Shown piece after piece: positions 1 to 5,773 of a stretch of DNA of 12,275 nucleotides. Origin of the DNA: an uncultured Candidatus Saccharibacteria bacterium (GTDB taxonomy: Bacteria; Patescibacteria; Saccharimonadia; Saccharimonadales; UBA6022); assembly GCA_946479115.1 (NCBI GenBank), contig CAMLED010000022.1, forward strand, positions 1 to 12,275. Direction: 5' to 3'. The position numbers were made by a program, and so were the translations under genes. The notes below the pieces were generated by a model, which worked only from the letters and a program-made list of their open reading frames with translations, did not search any database and was not told the origin of the DNA. Positions within the stretch are counted from its first letter, which is position 1. Each line of letters opens with the position of its first letter.

Positions 1-59
1 AAAATACTGTCCTACTCGATACCGATAATGTACTGAAATTGTAGAAGAAGGAGAAGATA

Positions 60-695
60 ATGTTTGATATTGAATATAAAGGTGGCAACGGAGTTGTCAT
101 TTCGACTAAGAAGCTTAATGCGGTAATTGATCCGAAGCTATCACTTATTGGCCTAAAAGATTTAGCTGTTAAGGATAGTTTAGAGATTGCAACAGAGGCG
201 CGATTTGCAACTGACAGTAAGGATACTCACTTGTCGGTTGAAGGGCCTGGGGATTATGAACTAGGGCCATTCTCGGTTCATGGTGTGGCGGCACAGCGCC
301 ATCTTGATACAGCTGAGACCGAAAAACTATCAACTATCTATCGTATTGAAGTTGGTGACGTTCGGGTCGCTGTACTTGGCAACATTGACGCCAAACTTAG
401 TGAAGATCAGTTAGAGGGAATTGGTTTAGTTGATATCATCATTTTGCCAATTGGTGGCGGCGGATATACGCTTGATGCGACGAGTGCCGCAAGCCTTGTG
501 CGTCAAATTGATCCAAAGGTTATTATTCCGGTTCACTATGCGGATAGTGGCCTAAAGTATGAAGTACCTCAAGATACACTCGAGACTTTCGTAAAAGAAC
601 TCGGCGCACCAGTAGAGACGACAGCTCGTTACAAGGTGAAGTCTGCAGCGACACTTCCTGCAACACTTACTATTGTTGAAGTGACCCGCAGCTAA
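60..695 (+). CDS. UlaG-like metallo-beta-lactamase-fold protein lacking the HxHxDH motif
   Basis: A 211-residue protein of the MBL-fold superfamily (Lactamase_B_3/UlaG-like). The start has a strong Shine-Dalgarno (AGAAGGAGA, 44-55). Family landmarks are visible: the opening EYKGGNGVVIST strand pair, VEGPGDYELG (residues 60-69, equivalent to the usual GPGEYE turn), VAVLGNID (103-110), ILPIGGGGYTLDA (128-140) and the late metal-site histidine in IIPVHY (155-160). The HxHxDH metal-binding motif that should lie around residues 45-60 is absent; that stretch reads ATDSKDTH. Known relatives are Zn/Mn-dependent hydrolases, but this copy probably cannot bind two metals conventionally, so catalysis is doubtful. 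It is cytoplasmic, with no signal peptide. A weak GATAAT at 24-29 may be its -10. It converges on rpmB across a shared terminator. The fold call is firm; the function is unknown. Confidence 0.85.
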   Translation: MFDIEYKGGNGVVISTKKLNAVIDPKLSLIGLKDLAVKDSLEIATEARFATDSKDTHLSVEGPGDYELGPFSVHGVAAQRHLDTAETEKLSTIYRIEVGDVRVAVLGNIDAKLSEDQLEGIGLVDIIILPIGGGGYTLDATSAASLVRQIDPKVIIPVHYADSGLKYEVPQDTLETFVKELGAPVETTARYKVKSAATLPATLTIVEVTRS

Positions 696-714
696 TAGCT
701 GCGGTCGCAATCAA

Positions 715-746
715 AAAATACCCCGCTCACTAGAGCGGGGTATTTT
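715..746. terminator. Symmetric bidirectional intrinsic terminator between the MBL gene and rpmB
   Basis: A perfect inverted repeat: AAAATA plus CCCCGCTC, loop ACTA, then GAGCGGGG plus TATTTT (14-bp stem, 4-nt loop). The A-tract on the left and T-tract on the right let it terminate transcription from both sides. It serves the + strand MBL gene and the - strand rpmB gene. Confidence 0.92.
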
Positions 747-760
747 AGGAGGAAGACAGA

Positions 761-964
761 TTAGTTAGCTTTCGCTAGAATGCCTTTTTTCTTAAGCGTA
801 CGGATTGCCTGAGTACTCAGGATCATCGTGACTTTTTGACCGTCAACTTCAAAAGTTTTCTTTTGGAGGTTTGGTTTAAAGACACGTTTTGTGCGACGCA
901 AAGAGAAGCTGACATTGTGGCCAAACTGTTTGCCTTTTCCGGTGAGTTCACATCGTGCTGCCAT
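761..964 (-). CDS. rpmB: 50S ribosomal protein L28
   Basis: A 67-residue protein with clear L28 sequence: MAARCELTGKGKQFGHNVSF, then SLRRTKRVFKPNLQ and a basic C-terminal tail. It is a structural protein of the large ribosomal subunit. I chose the ATG at 962-964 because GTGGAAG (974-980 on the complement) gives a Shine-Dalgarno about 9 nt upstream and MAARCE matches the usual L28 N-terminus. A GTG start five codons further upstream would sit on top of that Shine-Dalgarno. The gene stands alone rather than in an rpmB-rpmG pair, and is driven by a near-consensus promoter at 1001-1029. It ends 14 nt beyond the shared terminator. Confidence 0.95.
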   Translation of the reverse strand: MAARCELTGKGKQFGHNVSFSLRRTKRVFKPNLQKKTFEVDGQKVTMILSTQAIRTLKKKGILAKAN

Positions 965-1000
965 AATTATTACTTCCACTTATTTTTTACAATCTGTACC

Positions 1001-1029
1001 AGTGTAACCCTTTTTAGCTTTTCCGTCAA
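1001..1029 (-). promoter_or_regulatory. rpmB promoter
   Basis: On the minus strand, TTGACG (-35, 1024-1029) is separated by exactly 17 nt from TACACT (-10, 1001-1006), about 37 nt upstream of the rpmB start. This is one of only two promoters in the window with a recognisable -35 element. Confidence 0.75.
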
Positions 1030-1114
1030 GGTGAAGTCGAGTTTACTAGTTTTGCGGTAAAGGGTTGGTTATGCTTGGGGTAAATCAACCAATAGGCCAT
1101 ACTAAGGAGAAATT

Positions 1115-1825
1115 ATGAGCTATGAACCAAACGCCCATCCGGCACAGGTAGCAATTATGCGCCATCTGTTATTTACCCCACAGTCAGGGTTTGCTGATTT
1201 GCAGAAAACAACCGAATTAACGAGTGATCACTTTAACTTCCATATTAAAAAGTTAATTGATGAAAAGTACGTTGCAAAAGTTGAGAAGCAGTACAAGTTG
1301 ACAGGTAAGGGTAAAGAATACGCTAATCGTATGGATACCGACGAGAATGAAATTGAGCGTCAGCCAAAAGTATCTATTGTGGTGACTTTAGAGAGAAAAA
1401 ATGCTCAAGGTGAGCGTGAGTTTTTGTACCAACAGCGTCTAAAGAACCCCTATTATGGATTTTGGGGCCGCCTAGGTGGCAAAATGCGCTGGGGTGAGAC
1501 GGTGATTGAAGCGGCTAACCGCGAACTGCTCGAAGAAACTGGTATGACGGCAGAATTTGAGTATAAATTGCTCTATCACAAGCGTGACTTCGATAAGCAA
1601 TCGGGTAAACTCCTCGAGGATAAGATATTTTTGTGTGTCTATGCGACGGAATTTGCTGGTGACTTAGTCGAGAAGTTTGAAGGTGGCTACAATCGGTGGA
1701 TGACACAAGCTGAATTTCACGAGCAAGAAAAACGGTTTGAAAGTGTCGATGAGTTTATGGAACTGATGGATAGTGGCGTTAGTTTTGCAGAGCGGGAGTT
1801 TTACTATGACAAATCCGAATATTGA
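1115..1825 (+). CDS. Winged-helix DNA-binding plus Nudix hydrolase domain protein
   Basis: 236 residues in two domains. Residues ~8-75 resemble a winged helix (ArsR/MarR-like): QVAIMRHLLF helix, a recognition-helix region DHFNFHIKKLIDEKYV and a basic wing VEKQYKLTGKGKEYA. Residues ~84-215 form a Nudix domain with an intact box, G122-x5-E128-x7-R136-E-L-L-E-E-T-G-M144, so the catalytic Mg-binding glutamates are all present. Nudix enzymes cleave nucleoside diphosphate derivatives. Fusion to a DNA-binding domain recalls NrtR-type regulators, but there the Nudix domain is N-terminal and degenerate, whereas here the order is reversed and the active site is intact. It could be a metabolite-sensing repressor, a housecleaning enzyme or both. 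The Shine-Dalgarno TAAGGAGAA precedes the ATG. Its last 20 nt overlap the HD gene, so the two are probably translated together. Confidence 0.85.
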   Translation: MSYEPNAHPAQVAIMRHLLFTPQSGFADLQKTTELTSDHFNFHIKKLIDEKYVAKVEKQYKLTGKGKEYANRMDTDENEIERQPKVSIVVTLERKNAQGEREFLYQQRLKNPYYGFWGRLGGKMRWGETVIEAANRELLEETGMTAEFEYKLLYHKRDFDKQSGKLLEDKIFLCVYATEFAGDLVEKFEGGYNRWMTQAEFHEQEKRFESVDEFMELMDSGVSFAEREFYYDKSEY

Positions 1826-2441
1826 TCAATTCGAACCTTCTATTGATCATCGTGTTGCCGAATTATTTGATTTAAGTAATCTGTTTAGCGATTTTATGAG
1901 TGTTGAGCGAGCAACATATCGTGAGGGGCGCCCAGAAACAGACGGTGAGCACACGCTGCATGTGATGTTTCTTGGTGTGGCATATGCAGCTAAATATCAT
2001 CCCGAGCTTGATTCGATGAAGATAGCGATGTTCTTTATGATTCATGATCTAGATGAAGTGTATGTTGGTGACGTCAATAGTCTGACCGCTGATGATATGG
2101 CAATGGCTGCTAAAGAGAGGGCAGAAGAAAAGAGTCGTGGAATCCTACGTCATAAATTAGCCGAACAACCCTTTCTGCTTGATTTTCTTGAACGGTATTG
2201 GCAACAGGATGAGCCTGAGGCACGATTTGCACGTAGCTTTGAGAAGATCGATCCTAGTTTTGCGCATATTCGCGATGGAGGACAGGCAATCCGGGCAATG
2301 GAAGGTGTTTCAGACCGTCTGGCCTACGACGAGCTCAATGAGAGAGCTATTAACCGGATGAGCAGCTACGCACCCTCGGATATTGTTGCATTACGTCGAG
2401 CTATGGGTGAACGTGTTGTTGAGACAATCTTTCCTGTATAA
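1806..2441 (+). CDS. HD-domain phosphohydrolase (YfbR/5'-deoxynucleotidase-like)
   Basis: 211 residues counted from the ATG at 1806, which has GGGAG about 9 nt upstream; a GTG at 1773 in the same frame lacks a Shine-Dalgarno. HD-superfamily metal ligands are visible: H49 in DGEHTLHV, H80-D81 in FMIHDLDEVYVGDV, and D149 in FEKIDPSF. The E84 and GD pair after the HD dyad match YfbR-type enzymes, which remove the 5'-phosphate from dNMPs. The substrate here is not known; a nucleotide is inferred from family and from the upstream Nudix gene. The start lies 20 nt inside the Nudix gene and the stop is 9 nt before the M50 gene, consistent with one operon. It is predicted to be soluble and cytoplasmic. 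Confidence 0.82.
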   Translation: MTNPNIDQFEPSIDHRVAELFDLSNLFSDFMSVERATYREGRPETDGEHTLHVMFLGVAYAAKYHPELDSMKIAMFFMIHDLDEVYVGDVNSLTADDMAMAAKERAEEKSRGILRHKLAEQPFLLDFLERYWQQDEPEARFARSFEKIDPSFAHIRDGGQAIRAMEGVSDRLAYDELNERAINRMSSYAPSDIVALRRAMGERVVETIFPV

Positions 2442-2442
2442 T
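2437..2442 (+). promoter_or_regulatory. Possible -10 element for the M50 gene
   Basis: TATAAT overlaps the stop codon of the HD gene and ends 8 nt before the ATG at 2451. No Shine-Dalgarno is present in between (AGCTAGTA). This geometry would give an essentially leaderless mRNA. The alternative is simple read-through with translational reinitiation. No good -35 is seen. Confidence 0.4.
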
Positions 2443-2450
2443 AGCTAGTA

Positions 2451-3101
2451 ATGGATATAACTTACATTGCTATCGTCATCATTGTTATCTTGCTATCTAT
2501 GACGCTTCACGAAGCAATGCATGCATTTATGGGATATTGGCTGGGTGATGACACGGCCAAGCGCCAGGGTCGTCTGACACTTAATCCTATTAAGCACATC
2601 GACCCTTTTCTTACGCTGCTATTGCCGGTCATGCTGGCACTGATTGGCGCGCCGATCTTTGGTGGTGCAAAACCGGTGCCGTTTAATCCAGATCGTGTTC
2701 GCTACGATGAGTGGGGTGCGGCGCTTGTAGCCATTGCTGGCCCTCTCACAAACCTGGTGATTGCCTTTGTTGTGTACGGTGTTGCGGTTCTGACGGGGCA
2801 ACAAATAGATCTCATGAGCGTACCTCAGGATATAGGCGGACTAATTATCCATACTGCTATCTTCGTAAACCTTGGATTTTTTGTCTTTAACATTTTGCCA
2901 ATTCCACCACTTGATGGTTCGCGCGTTCTGTATGCCTTAGCGCCAGAGTTTATCCGTAGGATTATGGAAGTTATCGAGCGCTTTGGCATTATCTTCATTT
3001 TTGCACTTGTTCTTCTGGCGAGCAGGGCAATTGGTGCCGTTATGGTCGCTATGATTCAAGGTTGCCTTGATGTATTTCGTACTATCTACGGCTTATTCTA
3101 A
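2451..3101 (+). CDS. Site-2 protease-type M50 membrane metallopeptidase
   Basis: A 216-residue polytopic membrane protein. The zinc motif HEAMH (H20, E21, H24) lies at the end of the first membrane segment, and the third ligand D155 is in the conserved NILPIPPLDG (147-156) late in the sequence, the arrangement of the short S2P/M50 group (YwhC-like, without a PDZ domain). Likely membrane segments are residues ~3-22, 53-72, 91-115, 131-150 and 178-203. Members cut transmembrane substrates inside the bilayer; the substrate here is unknown. There is no Shine-Dalgarno before the ATG (see the -10 at 2437-2442). It follows the HD gene by 9 nt and may be in its operon. Both metal motifs are intact, so it is probably active. 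Confidence 0.88.
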   Translation: MDITYIAIVIIVILLSMTLHEAMHAFMGYWLGDDTAKRQGRLTLNPIKHIDPFLTLLLPVMLALIGAPIFGGAKPVPFNPDRVRYDEWGAALVAIAGPLTNLVIAFVVYGVAVLTGQQIDLMSVPQDIGGLIIHTAIFVNLGFFVFNILPIPPLDGSRVLYALAPEFIRRIMEVIERFGIIFIFALVLLASRAIGAVMVAMIQGCLDVFRTIYGLF

Positions 3102-3110
3102 GCTAGCCAA

Positions 3111-3119
3111 TGATATAAT
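3111..3119 (+). promoter_or_regulatory. Extended -10 promoter of the 3127-3280 RNA
   Basis: TGATATAAT is a perfect extended -10 (TGN-TATAAT). The expected start, about 7 nt downstream, falls at 3125-3127, exactly where the closing stem of the RNA begins. No -35 is evident. Confidence 0.7.
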
Positions 3120-3126
3120 AAATAGT

Positions 3127-3280
3127 GTCCCAGGACACACCTAGATGTATATGATTTTCCTGAATATCATAGTTGATAGGAAGTTCAAATGGCGTATTTC
3201 CGTGGAAATACGTTGAGAACATCCACCTTGCATTACCGCGGGGAATGTCAAGCATCGAACGTAGTGTGCTGGGACTTTTT
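3127..3280 (+). ncRNA. Structured small RNA of unrecognised family (~154 nt)
   Basis: Intergenic sequence that folds as a closed unit. GTCCCAG (3127-3133) and CACAC (3136-3140) pair with GTGTG (3264-3268) and CTGGGAC (3269-3275), giving 12 bp with a 2-nt bulge (GA), followed by TTTTT (3276-3280). Inside are three hairpins: TATGAT/ATCATA near 3149-3171, CGTATTTC-CGTG-GAAATACG near 3193-3212, and CATTACC/GGGAATG around the GCG at 3238-3240. A perfect extended -10 sits directly upstream. It lacks the SRP RNA GGAAG/AGCAG signature, and its multi-hairpin shape does not match a rod-like 6S RNA. A riboswitch for the downstream Nudix-RNase HI gene is possible but less likely, because the closing stem runs into the T-tract and that gene has its own -10 at 3314. 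A stand-alone sRNA is favoured. Confidence 0.6.
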
Positions 3281-3313
3281 GATTCCTAGACAAGTAGTGC
3301 TTCAGGGTGTTTG

Positions 3314-3322
3314 TGATAGACT
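3314..3322 (+). promoter_or_regulatory. Extended -10 promoter for the Nudix-RNase HI gene
   Basis: TGATAGACT (TGN plus TAGACT) with no clear -35. The expected transcription start near 3329 gives a leader of about 18 nt that carries the GAGG Shine-Dalgarno at 3331-3334. Confidence 0.5.
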
Positions 3323-3346
3323 AATGAAAAGAGGATAAACATAAAC

Positions 3347-4219
3347 ATGAAGCAGCATGTAGCAACCAGAGCAATTATTCGTAAAGAGGGTAAGGTACTA
3401 TTACTTCGACGCTCGGGCGGTCGTGAGGCTATTCTTGGTAAGTATGAGTTGCCAGGCGGTAAAGTGGTCTACGGAGAACAGCCAGAAGATGGGCTGAAGC
3501 GCTGTATCAAAGAAGCGACCGGGTTGTCTGTTCAGACGACGCAATTATTTGATGTTTTAACGTACATTGATCGTGATGATCGGGACATACAGTATGTCTT
3601 TATTTTGTATTTAGTAAGCCTTGTATCGACTGGTTCAAAGATTCGGCTTAGTCAAAATTATAATAAGTATAGCTGGGAGAAGGTGTCAGAAATACATCAA
3701 GAGGACATTACTGAGTCCACTCAATTGTTGTTGGGAATATCACAACATAGGATTCAAACTGATATTAACACCTTAGAAACAGCTAGTGATGTCGTAAACA
3801 CATCAGATACATCACATGTGATTATTCACTCTGACGGTGGATCACGTGGTAATCCTGGTCCATCATCGGCAGGCTTTGTGATAATGGATAATTACGGGCA
3901 CGTCATTCACGAAGGCGGTATGTACCTGGGTATTACGACAAATAATCAGGCAGAGTATCACGGTGTACGATTAGGGCTTGAAAAAGCACTTGAAATTGGC
4001 GTTAGGAGCATCGATTTTCGTATCGATAGCCAACTGGTCGTTAACCAGTTGAATGGTATATATGCGATTAAAAATCGAGAACTATGGCCAATCAATGAAC
4101 GGATTCGTGAGCTAACGGGTGAGTTTGATAAGGTGACCTTTACACACGTCAAACGAGAATTCAACCAGCTGGCTGATGGCGTCGTTAATAAAATCCTCAA
4201 TGCGCACAGTGATCAGTAG
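3347..4219 (+). CDS. Nudix domain fused to ribonuclease HI
   Basis: 290 residues, two domains. Residues ~1-130 are a Nudix fold: G38-x5-E44 is present, but the core reads R52-C-I-K-E-A-T-G-L60 instead of RExxEExGx, so two of the three usual metal-ligand glutamates are replaced (C53 and A57). Residues ~157-285 are RNase HI with the full catalytic set: D163 (HSDGGSRGNPG), E203 (NNQAEYHG), D227 (RIDSQLVV) and D277 (NQLAD), plus H267 near the active site. The RNase H part should cleave RNA in RNA-DNA hybrids. It lacks a basic protrusion, like short Bacillus/archaeal-type forms. The Nudix half is probably a binding or structural module rather than an enzyme. GAGG lies 12 nt upstream of the ATG. 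rnpB begins 15 nt after the stop. Confidence 0.9.
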   Translation: MKQHVATRAIIRKEGKVLLLRRSGGREAILGKYELPGGKVVYGEQPEDGLKRCIKEATGLSVQTTQLFDVLTYIDRDDRDIQYVFILYLVSLVSTGSKIRLSQNYNKYSWEKVSEIHQEDITESTQLLLGISQHRIQTDINTLETASDVVNTSDTSHVIIHSDGGSRGNPGPSSAGFVIMDNYGHVIHEGGMYLGITTNNQAEYHGVRLGLEKALEIGVRSIDFRIDSQLVVNQLNGIYAIKNRELWPINERIRELTGEFDKVTFTHVKREFNQLADGVVNKILNAHSDQ

Positions 4220-4221
4220 GG

Positions 4222-4227
4222 TATAAT
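4222..4227 (+). promoter_or_regulatory. -10 element of rnpB
   Basis: TATAAT ends 7 nt before A4235, the first base of helix P1 of RNase P RNA. It lies just after the stop codon of the RNase HI fusion gene. No convincing -35 was found. Confidence 0.65.
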
Positions 4228-4234
4228 GGATGTC

Positions 4235-4563
4235 AGGCAGTTCGTTAAGCGATCGCTTGTATTTTACAAGAGGAAAGTCCGGGCAGCATAGGACATAACA
4301 GTCGCTAACGGCGACCGAAGGTGACTTTAGGGAAAGTGCCACAGAAACGAAACTACCTCTTCGGAGGCAAAGGTGAAACGAGTGAGGTAAGAGCTCACAG
4401 CGTACTATGGTGACATAGCACGAAGGTAAACCCTGTTAGCTGCAAGGAGATCTACATAAAGGGCGGTCCGTCCGTAGATCGCTACCCGCTTGATCCTATA
4501 GGCAACTATAGGGCTAGATAGATGATCGTTCACGACAAAACCCGGCTTATCGACGATCTGCCT
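4235..4563 (+). ncRNA. rnpB: RNase P RNA, bacterial type A-like
   Basis: The catalytic RNA of RNase P, which trims the 5' leaders of pre-tRNAs and pre-tmRNA. The universal core segments are present: GAGGAAAGTCCGGGC (4270-4284, 5' strand of P4), the CAGAAAC region near 4341, GGTAAACCC (4426-4434) and ACAAAACCCGGCTTAT (4535-4550, 3' strand of P4). Ends were set by helix P1: AGGCAGTTCGT (4235-4245) pairs with ACGATCTGCCT (4553-4563) with a single mismatch. CTTGTA/TACAAG (4256-4270) forms an early hairpin. A GGT lies in the loop region closed by GATCTAC/GTAGATC (P15-like), consistent with binding of a 3' CCA. About 329 nt, compact for the class but complete. A strong terminator follows immediately. 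Confidence 0.95.
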
Positions 4564-4598
4564 ATTAAAATAACTCGCTTGATGCGAGTTATTTTAAT
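4564..4598. terminator. Bidirectional terminator of rnpB and the infC-rpmI-rplT operon
   Basis: A perfect 15-bp inverted repeat: ATTAAAATAACTCGC, loop TTGAT, GCGAGTTATTTTAAT. The A- and T-tracts make it work from both directions. It starts one base after helix P1 of rnpB and lies 45 nt beyond the end of rplT. Confidence 0.9.
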
Positions 4599-4643
4599 GT
4601 AAGGAGTGTAGTAGTAATGCTACGAAAGGTTCGCGGTGCGAAA

Positions 4644-4991
4644 CTAAGCCTTAACGGCGCTCTTTACGATTTCAGCAAAAGCTTTTGGTTCACTGACAGC
4701 TAGTTCAGAAAGAACCTTGCGATCAAGTTCGATATTAGCAGCTTTTAGACCAGCGATCAGTTTACCGTAAGTGGTACCTTGTTCGCGGGCAGCAGCGTTA
4801 ATACGTGTAATCCAAAGACCGCGTAGATCGCGCTTTTTGGTGCGGCGATCGCGGTATGCGTACTGCAACGCTTTGATAACGGCTTGCTTGGCAAGACGGT
4901 ATGAGCGCGTGCGGTTATGTTGCATACCTTTAGCTAATTTAAGAATCTTTTTGTGCTTGGCACGTGCTGTGACGCCTCTTTTTACTCGCAT
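4644..4991 (-). CDS. rplT: 50S ribosomal protein L20
   Basis: 115 residues, standard length. The sequence is diagnostic: [20 protein letters not shown], then the [22 protein letters not shown] helix and the [19 protein letters not shown] motif. L20 binds 23S rRNA early in large-subunit assembly and, in other bacteria, represses translation of rpmI-rplT through its mRNA. The ATG follows the rpmI stop by 1 nt, and its Shine-Dalgarno (AGGAG) lies within the last codons of rpmI, so translation is very likely coupled. No L20-binding leader structure was identified here. Confidence 0.97.
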   Translation of the reverse strand: MRVKRGVTARAKHKKILKLAKGMQHNRTRSYRLAKQAVIKALQYAYRDRRTKKRDLRGLWITRINAAAREQGTTYGKLIAGLKAANIELDRKVLSELAVSEPKAFAEIVKSAVKA

Positions 4992-4992
4992 A

Positions 4993-5187
4993 TTATACTC
5001 CTAGTGCTCGCTTAACGTTTTTAGCCATGCTTCCGGTAACGGTTGCAGTGGTGTTGATTGCGCGCTTGCGGCTCTTGCTCTTTTTAGCGAGCATGTGGCC
5101 ACCAAATGCGCGACGACGAGTCAATTTACCAGTGCTGGTAATCTTGATCCGCTTGGCAGTGCCTTTGTGGGTCTTCATTTTTGGCAT
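4993..5187 (-). CDS. rpmI: 50S ribosomal protein L35
   Basis: 64 residues and very basic. It matches L35: [34 protein letters not shown] and KRAL near the C-terminus. It is a large-subunit ribosomal protein. The start ATG shares one base with the infC stop (TAATG), and the full Shine-Dalgarno TAAGGAG is inside the last codons of infC. The order infC-rpmI-rplT is the usual bacterial one. Confidence 0.97.
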   Translation of the reverse strand: MPKMKTHKGTAKRIKITSTGKLTRRRAFGGHMLAKKSKSRKRAINTTATVTGSMAKNVKRALGV

Positions 5188-5693
5188 TATTTACTCCTTA
5201 CTACTATGCTCAGATTGCGACCAGCCATCTGAGGCTTTTGCTCTAATATTGCGTCCTCTTCCAAAAGGGCAACGATCTTATCGATCATTTCGTATCCCAA
5301 TTCCTTATGTGCCATTTCACGACCGCGGTAAAAAATTTGAATGCGCACCTTGTGTCCGGCTGCTAGGAATCCACGAATCTTGCGAAGCTTGATATCGAGG
5401 TCACCTGAGCCGATCTTGAGACCAAAGCGCATTTGCTTTAGTTCAGTTGGCTTGCTATTCTTCTTACTTTTCTGTAGTTCTTTCATCTTCTGGTATTGGT
5501 ATTTACCCCAGTCGACGAGCTTTACTACAGGAGGCGCGGCGTTCGGCGAAATCTCAACAAGGTCAACACCGGCTTCCTCGGCAGCTTTGAGTGCATCGCT
5601 GCGACTCATGATGCCAAGTTGCTCTCCGCTGGTGCCAATGACACGCAGTTCATCGGCTCGGATTGCCTCATTGATACGAATTGATTTACTGAT
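5187..5693 (-). CDS. infC: Translation initiation factor IF-3, probable AUC start
   Basis: IF-3 binds the 30S subunit, keeps 50S away and checks start codons and initiator tRNA. The N-domain begins RINEAIRADELRVIG and includes DLVEISPNAAPPVVKLVDWGKYQYQ; the C-domain runs from KQMRFGLKIGSGDL through VRIQIFYRGREM. I place the start at ATC (5691-5693). TAAGGAG (5701-5707), seven bases of perfect anti-Shine-Dalgarno complement, stands 7 nt before it, and ISKSIRINEAIR is the expected N-terminus. An in-frame ATG at 5718-5720 would add nine residues, has no Shine-Dalgarno of its own and would put the Shine-Dalgarno inside the coding region. Rare start codons (AUU, AUC, AUA) are typical of infC and allow autoregulation. 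The protein is 168 residues from this start. It is first in infC-rpmI-rplT. Confidence 0.93.
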   Translation of the reverse strand: MSKSIRINEAIRADELRVIGTSGEQLGIMSRSDALKAAEEAGVDLVEISPNAAPPVVKLVDWGKYQYQKMKELQKSKKNSKPTELKQMRFGLKIGSGDLDIKLRKIRGFLAAGHKVRIQIFYRGREMAHKELGYEMIDKIVALLEEDAILEQKPQMAGRNLSIVVRSK

Positions 5694-5744
5694 CGCTGAT
5701 CTCCTTATGTAAGTCCGCATTAATTTAAGCGTTACTCATAGGAC

Positions 5745-5773
5745 ATTTTACCAGATATGGGACAGAGGTTCAA
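5745..5773 (-). promoter_or_regulatory. Promoter of the infC-rpmI-rplT operon
   Basis: On the minus strand, TTGAAC (5768-5773) is followed after exactly 17 nt by TAAAAT (5745-5750), with an extended -10 TG at 5752-5753. The -35 overlaps the comM stop codon. The expected transcript start gives a leader of roughly 45 nt to the AUC start codon. Confidence 0.75.

Noticed and set aside
836..1060. Plus-strand 74-codon frame across rpmB
   Set aside because: Antisense to rpmB and its promoter, with no Shine-Dalgarno.
3127..3346. Riboswitch controlling the Nudix-RNase HI gene
   Set aside because: Not fully excluded. The closing stem leads straight into the T-run, no alternative anti-terminator pairing was seen, and the gene has its own extended -10 at 3314, so an independent RNA fits better.
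4617..4703. Plus-strand 28-codon frame after the rnpB terminator, with GGAG upstream of its ATG
   Set aside because: It runs antisense into rplT, its codons are the complement of the L20 C-terminus, and no promoter lies after the terminator. Probably chance.
5027..5392. Plus-strand frame of 121 codons
   Set aside because: It lies antisense to rpmI and infC, which are unmistakable; it is a shadow of their basic-residue codons.
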